DNA of 8,946 nt, from NCBI GenBank assembly GCA_023451115.1, contig JAEXFV010000015.1:1-8946 (forward strand), given 5' to 3'. The translations under genes and the position numbers were made by a program. The notes below the pieces were generated by a model. The model made no database searches. It was not told where the DNA came from and saw nothing but the letters and a program-made list of their open reading frames with translations. Origin of the DNA: Bacillota bacterium. GTDB lineage: Bacteria > Bacillota > Clostridia > Christensenellales > CAG-138. The number at the start of each line of letters is the position of its first letter. The first letter of the stretch is position 1. Below, piece after piece: positions 5,800-8,946 of this stretch.

Positions 5800-7186
5800 A
5801 TTCAATATACAGCTTTCCGGCCTTACGGCTTACCAGCAAGCGCAGTACTTCTCCCAAAATCGGAAGCCCCTTGTTCAGCGCTGCATCGCCGCTGGCCGCT
5901 ACGCTGAAACGGAGATGGCGGTGAGAGTTTGCCATTGGCGTACAGTAATAACGGCTGCCTGCGCCCACGGATACTCCCTGCCCCAAGCAGGCGGCGGTGA
6001 CTTCGCTATCCCGCAGCCCTTCTGGCAAGGTCAGCCAGAAGTCTACACCGCCTTCCGGAATGCGAAAATCCAGCCCCCACTGCTTCCAACGGTTTAAATA
6101 GGAGCTGGCCAGCTCGCGCCTGCCTTGAAACATGCTGCGCAGAGAATTCACATGGGTTTGGTGGGTATCGTTATCCAGACAACGGCATAATGCCCGCTGG
6201 ATGAGCCCCGAGGCAGAAAGCTCAATTTGTCCCTTTACTTGGCTGAGCGCCTCCACCAGTTGGGGCTGGGCGAGCAAAAAACCGGTGCGGATGCCAGGCA
6301 TCATGATCTTGGAAAAACTTTTGATATAAATGACCCGTTGTGGCGCTATAGCATAAAGGGGCTTACGAGGAACGTCCAAAAGCTCGCCTACCACATCTTC
6401 TTCAAGAATATAAAAATCCAGCTTTTCAGAAAGCAGGCACAGCCGTTGCATGTCCGATTCCCCCATACAGGTTGCGGTAGGGGTCTGCAGCAAAGGCATG
6501 GTGTAGACCAGCTTGGGCCGGGCACGGCGGGCAAAAGCTTCCAGAAGGTCCAAATCCATACCACCTGTTGTAACAGGAATACCTAAAATTCTAGCCCCCC
6601 GGGCTGCAAAAGCAGACTGGGCGCCGGGATAGGACGGGTTTTCCATGCATATGGCGTCCTGCACGCCGCCAGGCCGCAAAAATTGCCGGGCAACAATGTC
6701 CAATGCCTGCTGCGCGCCTGAAGTAACCAACACATTTTCCGCTTGACAGGGGACGCCTTGCCGTTCCATCATTGCTGCAATCGCTACCCGGAGCCCCTCA
6801 TAGCCATATACGGGTTGGTAAGTAAATGCCTTTTCCCGGTCTGCATCCAACACGTCGGAAATGGCTTGTTTAAAAGAGGCAAAGGGGAAGGCGTCCGCCC
6901 CGGGAACGCCGCTCATGAAATCAATGGTTTCTCGGATTCCTTCTTTTTGGTGAGGAAAGGGGATTGGTGCTTCCTCCCGTGCAGGCAGAGCAAACATGCC
7001 GCTGCGAGGGCGGGAATAGCAAAACCCCGCTTGCTCCAAAGCGCGATAAGCTTCAATCACCGTGCTGTGGGAAACCCCCAGCTCATCCGCCAGCACCCGG
7101 ACGGAAGGCAACCGCTCTCCCTGCTGCATGGTTTGGATGCGCGCCTGCATCTGTTGTGCGACCAGTTGATACAATGGTTTGTCCAT
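5798..7186 (-). CDS. MocR-type transcriptional regulator (GntR DNA-binding domain plus aminotransferase-like domain)
   Basis: The 462-residue protein fuses an N-terminal GntR winged helix (about 1-68; LPSVRVLADELGVSHSTVIEAYRALEQAGF is split by the recognition helix near 39-50) to a fold-type I aminotransferase-like domain (about 88-450). Cofactor-site features remain: ENPSYPG (Tyr186), EEDVVGE (Asp264), and SFSK with the PLP-binding Lys293, then Arg300. LRFSVA near the end fits the carboxylate-binding region. Some family motifs are changed, for example PLLQTPTATCMG where a PTG motif is usual, in line with a sensor rather than an enzyme. AGGAGG stands 5 bases before ATG. It is divergent from an ECF S component, and a 14-bp palindrome sits next to its ribosome-binding site, so autoregulation and control of the transporter are likely. 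PdxR-like control by pyridoxal phosphate is inferred; GabR-like control of another pathway cannot be excluded. Confidence 0.93.
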   Translation of the reverse strand: MDKPLYQLVAQQMQARIQTMQQGERLPSVRVLADELGVSHSTVIEAYRALEQAGFCYSRPRSGMFALPAREEAPIPFPHQKEGIRETIDFMSGVPGADAFPFASFKQAISDVLDADREKAFTYQPVYGYEGLRVAIAAMMERQGVPCQAENVLVTSGAQQALDIVARQFLRPGGVQDAICMENPSYPGAQSAFAARGARILGIPVTTGGMDLDLLEAFARRARPKLVYTMPLLQTPTATCMGESDMQRLCLLSEKLDFYILEEDVVGELLDVPRKPLYAIAPQRVIYIKSFSKIMMPGIRTGFLLAQPQLVEALSQVKGQIELSASGLIQRALCRCLDNDTHQTHVNSLRSMFQGRRELASSYLNRWKQWGLDFRIPEGGVDFWLTLPEGLRDSEVTAACLGQGVSVGAGSRYYCTPMANSHRHLRFSVAASGDAALNKGLPILGEVLRLLVSRKAGKLYIE

Positions 7187-7195
7187 TTATCCCTC

Positions 7196-7209
7196 CTGTA
7201 CCGGTACAG
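7196..7209. promoter_or_regulatory. 14-bp perfect palindrome, candidate MocR operator
   Basis: CTGTACCGGTACAG is perfectly self-complementary over 14 bases. It overlaps the 5' edge of the regulator's ribosome-binding site and lies 25 bases upstream of the -35 candidate for the S-component gene. Dyad sites of this kind suit GntR-fold dimers. Binding is inferred from position and symmetry alone. Confidence 0.5.
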
Positions 7210-7234
7210 TTTTCCGAAAGAAGATGCCGCCTGC

Positions 7235-7263
7235 TTGTGACGGGCAGCATAGAATGGTATAAC
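7235..7263 (+). promoter_or_regulatory. Sigma-A promoter candidate for the S component
   Basis: TTGTGA (7235-7240), a 17-base spacer and TATAAC (7258-7263) precede the S-component gene, matching consensus at 4 and 5 of 6 positions. Transcription would start near 7270, leaving a leader of about 56 bases. Confidence 0.5.
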
Positions 7264-7283
7264 CTTAACATGCCCGGGGACAA
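7256..7283 (-). promoter_or_regulatory. Weak sigma-A promoter candidate for the MocR gene
   Basis: On the minus strand TTGTCC (7278-7283), a 16-base spacer and TATACC (7256-7261) each match consensus at 4 of 6 positions. The -10 overlaps the -10 of the opposing S-component promoter, so the two would exclude each other. Confidence 0.3.
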
Positions 7284-7325
7284 ACTGCAAGCATATTGCG
7301 GCGCAAAGAAAAGAGGACGAATACT

Positions 7326-7844
7326 ATGAAGCTGGATTTCAATAACACCACCCATCGCATTGTTTTGGCCGGATTATTAGCGGCTTGCATTTTGCTGCTC
7401 ACCATTGTTGTTGCTGTGCCAATTCCCAATATGGCGGGCGCCTATGTGAACTTGGGGGATACCGGCGTATATCTTGCCGCTTTTTTACTGGGCGGGCCCT
7501 GGGGCGCATTGTGCGCAGCGGTTGGCAGCGCGTTGGCGGATATTTTGCTGGGCAGTGTTTTATATGCGGGGCCTACCTTTGTAATCAAAGGGTTGATGGC
7601 TTTGATTGCCGGTACGTTGCTGAAAAAATGGAGCGGTGGAAAACGGGCGTTGGCGCTGCTGTGTGCTGGGATCATCATGCCTTTGGGGTATTTTCTCTTT
7701 GAAACCTGCTTGTATGGCGCAGCTGCAGCTCTGGCAGGGTTACCGGCCAATTGCATTCAATACGCGGTTGGCGTAGTGCTGGGGCTTTCCGTGGTTGCCA
7801 TAGCGGATAAAATGTGTGCAAATGCCGTTTGTGGAAAGCGTTAA
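7326..7844 (+). CDS. ECF transporter S component (vitamin-type substrate-binding membrane subunit)
   Basis: This 172-residue, very hydrophobic protein has five or six membrane segments (about 11-31, 46-64, 65-80, 82-99, 106-130, 143-162) and the size of an ECF S component. Such subunits bind a vitamin or precursor and work with a shared EcfT/EcfA energising module encoded elsewhere; none is in this window. The pattern AYVNLGDTGVYLAAFLLGG, then GSALADILLG and PTFVIKGLMALIAG is typical of the vitamin S families related to HmpT/PdxU, and unlike RibU. ATG at 7326 has GAGG 9 bases upstream; a TTG at 7296 lacks a good site. The divergent MocR regulator, a family that often senses pyridoxal phosphate, points to vitamin B6 or a precursor as substrate. 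Family is fairly sure; the substrate is inference. A terminator follows. Confidence 0.85.
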   Translation: MKLDFNNTTHRIVLAGLLAACILLLTIVVAVPIPNMAGAYVNLGDTGVYLAAFLLGGPWGALCAAVGSALADILLGSVLYAGPTFVIKGLMALIAGTLLKKWSGGKRALALLCAGIIMPLGYFLFETCLYGAAAALAGLPANCIQYAVGVVLGLSVVAIADKMCANAVCGKR

Positions 7845-7870
7845 CAAAGGAACCATTGTTTATGGTGAAT

Positions 7871-7903
7871 GCCGACGCATTTTTAAAAGGCGTCGGCTTC
7901 TTT
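7871..7903 (+). terminator. Intrinsic terminator of the S-component gene, overlapping the yitT stop
   Basis: An 8-bp stem, GCCGACGC (7871-7878) with GCGTCGGC (7890-7897), is followed by TTCTTT on the plus strand. The loop contains the stop codon of the convergent YitT gene (7883-7885), and one arm encodes its last residues. The minus strand has no T-run after the stem. The T tract is short, so strength is uncertain. Confidence 0.7.
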
Positions 7904-8737
7904 GAATCCTTCTCCATGTACTTCGGTGGCATTGCACAAAATGGTAAAAGCTTGCGGATCCAATCGCTTTATGGTTTGCAATGTTTGCGCCACTTCATTG
8001 CGGCGGGCCACGGTCATGAGCATGCTTTTGTTTTCTCCGGAAAAACCGCCCCGAGCGGGCAATACAGTGACACCATGGCCCATTTCACCAGCTAAAACCG
8101 CTAAAATTTCTGCTTCTTTTTGCGTAATAACATAAATCACCTTGGCAAAATCAAAACCCTGCTGGATGCTGTCAATGGTTTTGCTGGCGATAAATATGGT
8201 GACGCCGGAATACAGCGCAACCTCAATATCCCCAAATACGATTACGGCAAATAGTACCACGGCCGCATCCAACACCATGAGCATGCGGCCCATGGGCAGG
8301 TTGGGAAAGCGTCCCTTTAAGAGGAGCGCAATCAGATCTGTGCCACCGGTGCTGATGCCACGGGCCAACAGCAGGCCAACCCCAGCACCGGTGATAACCC
8401 CGCCTAAAACAGCCGCTAACAGGATGTTACTGGTGTAAGTTGGAAGAATAAGGGAAAATCCGTCAATTCCTACGGAAAGCAGCAAGGTTGCCGCTAATGT
8501 TTTCAACAGAGCAGAAAGGCCCAACTTACGCCATGCCAGCAGCAATAACGGTATGTTGAGCGCAAGCGTCAGCGCGCCTACAGGCAAATGGGTCAGGTAG
8601 GCTAAGGCCGTTGCCAAGCCGGATAGTCCTCCAGGCGCAATGTCGTTGGGAATAGTGAAAATCACAAGCCCGGCTGCGGTAGCGCCGCTGCCAAGGAAGA
8701 TATAGCAAATATCCAGCCAACGCAATCTTTGTTTCAT
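7883..8737 (-). CDS. YitT family membrane protein (DUF161 plus DUF2179)
   Basis: The 284-residue protein has the YitT layout: an N-terminal membrane part with about five or six helices (around 11-30, 53-69, 78-98, 105-125, 152-170, 173-186) and a C-terminal soluble domain of DUF2179 type (about 200-278). Family hallmarks are NDIAPGGLSGLA (31-42), GISTGGTDLIA (127-137), YVITQKEAE (202-210), HGVTVLPARGGFSGE (221-235) and the end DPQAFTILCNATEVHGEGF. The start is supported by AGGAGGG at 8744-8750. The molecular function of the family is not established; transport or ion binding has been suggested. It lies 68 bases after the stop of an M29 gene on the same strand, with a terminator-like hairpin between, and almost no space for a separate promoter. 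Length is normal for the family. Confidence 0.92.
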   Translation of the reverse strand: MKQRLRWLDICYIFLGSGATAAGLVIFTIPNDIAPGGLSGLATALAYLTHLPVGALTLALNIPLLLLAWRKLGLSALLKTLAATLLLSVGIDGFSLILPTYTSNILLAAVLGGVITGAGVGLLLARGISTGGTDLIALLLKGRFPNLPMGRMLMVLDAAVVLFAVIVFGDIEVALYSGVTIFIASKTIDSIQQGFDFAKVIYVITQKEAEILAVLAGEMGHGVTVLPARGGFSGENKSMLMTVARRNEVAQTLQTIKRLDPQAFTILCNATEVHGEGFKEADAF

Positions 8738-8757
8738 GATAAACCCTCCTATTCCAC

Positions 8758-8781
8758 TGAAAAAAGGCGCATTTGCGCCTT
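8758..8781 (-). terminator. Intrinsic terminator after the second M29 gene
   Basis: An 8-bp stem, AAGGCGCA (8764-8771) with TGCGCCTT (8774-8781), has a tight 2-base loop (or 4 if the inner pair stays open). On the minus strand a run of six T follows the arm's core. It starts 25 bases after the M29 stop and ends just 8 bases before the yitT ribosome-binding site. Confidence 0.85.
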
Positions 8782-8805
8782 AAAAATGAGCTGTCAACCA
8801 GGCGC

Positions 8806-8946
8806 TTAGGCGGGATTGAGACCGAGAAGCTCGGGAAGGGTAAAATAGCCGTCTTTGCGGATGCAAACGCCATCAAACCATATTTCTCCTCCATAAGGCG
8901 GGGTTTGCAGGCAAACGATGTCCAGATGCACCGCACTGGTGTTGCC
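8806..8946 (-). CDS. Second M29-family aminopeptidase, C-terminal part only (cut by window edge)
   Basis: The minus strand is open from the window edge to a TAA at 8806-8808, encoding the last 46 residues of a protein whose start lies outside. It begins GNTSAVHLDIVCLQTPPYGG and ends LPELLGLNPA. This matches the C-terminus of the M29 aminopeptidase at 3434-4549 at 33 of 46 positions with one single-residue gap, including the metal-binding His-x-Asp (residues 7 and 9 of the fragment). It is therefore a close paralogue. A terminator follows the stop, and yitT lies beyond. Whether the full gene is intact cannot be seen. Confidence 0.9.
   Translation of the reverse strand, partial: GNTSAVHLDIVCLQTPPYGGEIWFDGVCIRKDGYFTLPELLGLNPA

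Noticed and set aside
7296..7325. Longer S component from a TTG at 7296
   Set aside because: No ribosome-binding site at proper distance, whereas ATG at 7326 has GAGG 9 bases upstream and the usual short N-terminus.
8769..8797. Perfect TTGACA on the minus strand at 8792-8797 as a yitT promoter
   Set aside because: No -10-like hexamer lies 16-18 bases downstream; those positions read AAATGC and fall in the terminator stem.

Overview
The window looks like chromosomal DNA of a Gram-positive anaerobe of the Bacillota, most likely class Clostridia. The signs are near-consensus AGGAGG ribosome-binding sites, sigma-A boxes with 17-bp spacers, compact intrinsic terminators, moderate GC, and a gene set of long-form HPF, class II aldolase, M29 aminopeptidases, an ECF vitamin S component and a YitT protein. 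No phage, transposon, CRISPR array, rRNA or tRNA was seen, and no gene-free stretch exceeds 300 bases.

Left part (1-1930). A perfect sigma-A promoter on the minus strand sits at the very edge and fires out of the window. Behind it are two minus-strand single-gene units, each with its own promoter candidate and terminator: hpf (ribosome hibernation factor) and a class II fructose-bisphosphate aldolase. The hpf promoter resembles the stationary-phase sigma-H type and is followed by a leader that can fold.

Middle (1904-5793). Three plus-strand genes probably form one transcript: a GtrB/CsbB-like membrane glycosyltransferase, a small membrane protein I cannot identify, and an M29 aminopeptidase. 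Then comes a separately promoted gap gene encoding a GAPDH that reads like the eukaryotic/enterobacterial class, ended by a strong terminator.

Right part (5798-8946). A MocR-type regulator (GntR helix-turn-helix fused to a PLP aminotransferase-like domain) is divergent from an ECF transporter S component. Between them lie overlapping promoter candidates and a 14-bp perfect palindrome. The arrangement suggests PLP-sensing control of a vitamin uptake gene, with vitamin B6 the leading guess. On the minus strand follow a YitT-family membrane protein and, cut by the window edge, the last 46 codons of a second M29 aminopeptidase, a paralogue of the one at 3434.

The metabolic theme is core glycolysis (aldolase, GAPDH), peptide breakdown (two M29 enzymes), vitamin salvage and ribosome dormancy. 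The most testable new points are the MocR/S-component pair with its palindrome, the eukaryote-like GAPDH, the sigma-H-like hpf promoter with its structured leader, and the terminator placed between the second M29 gene and yitT with almost no room for a new promoter.
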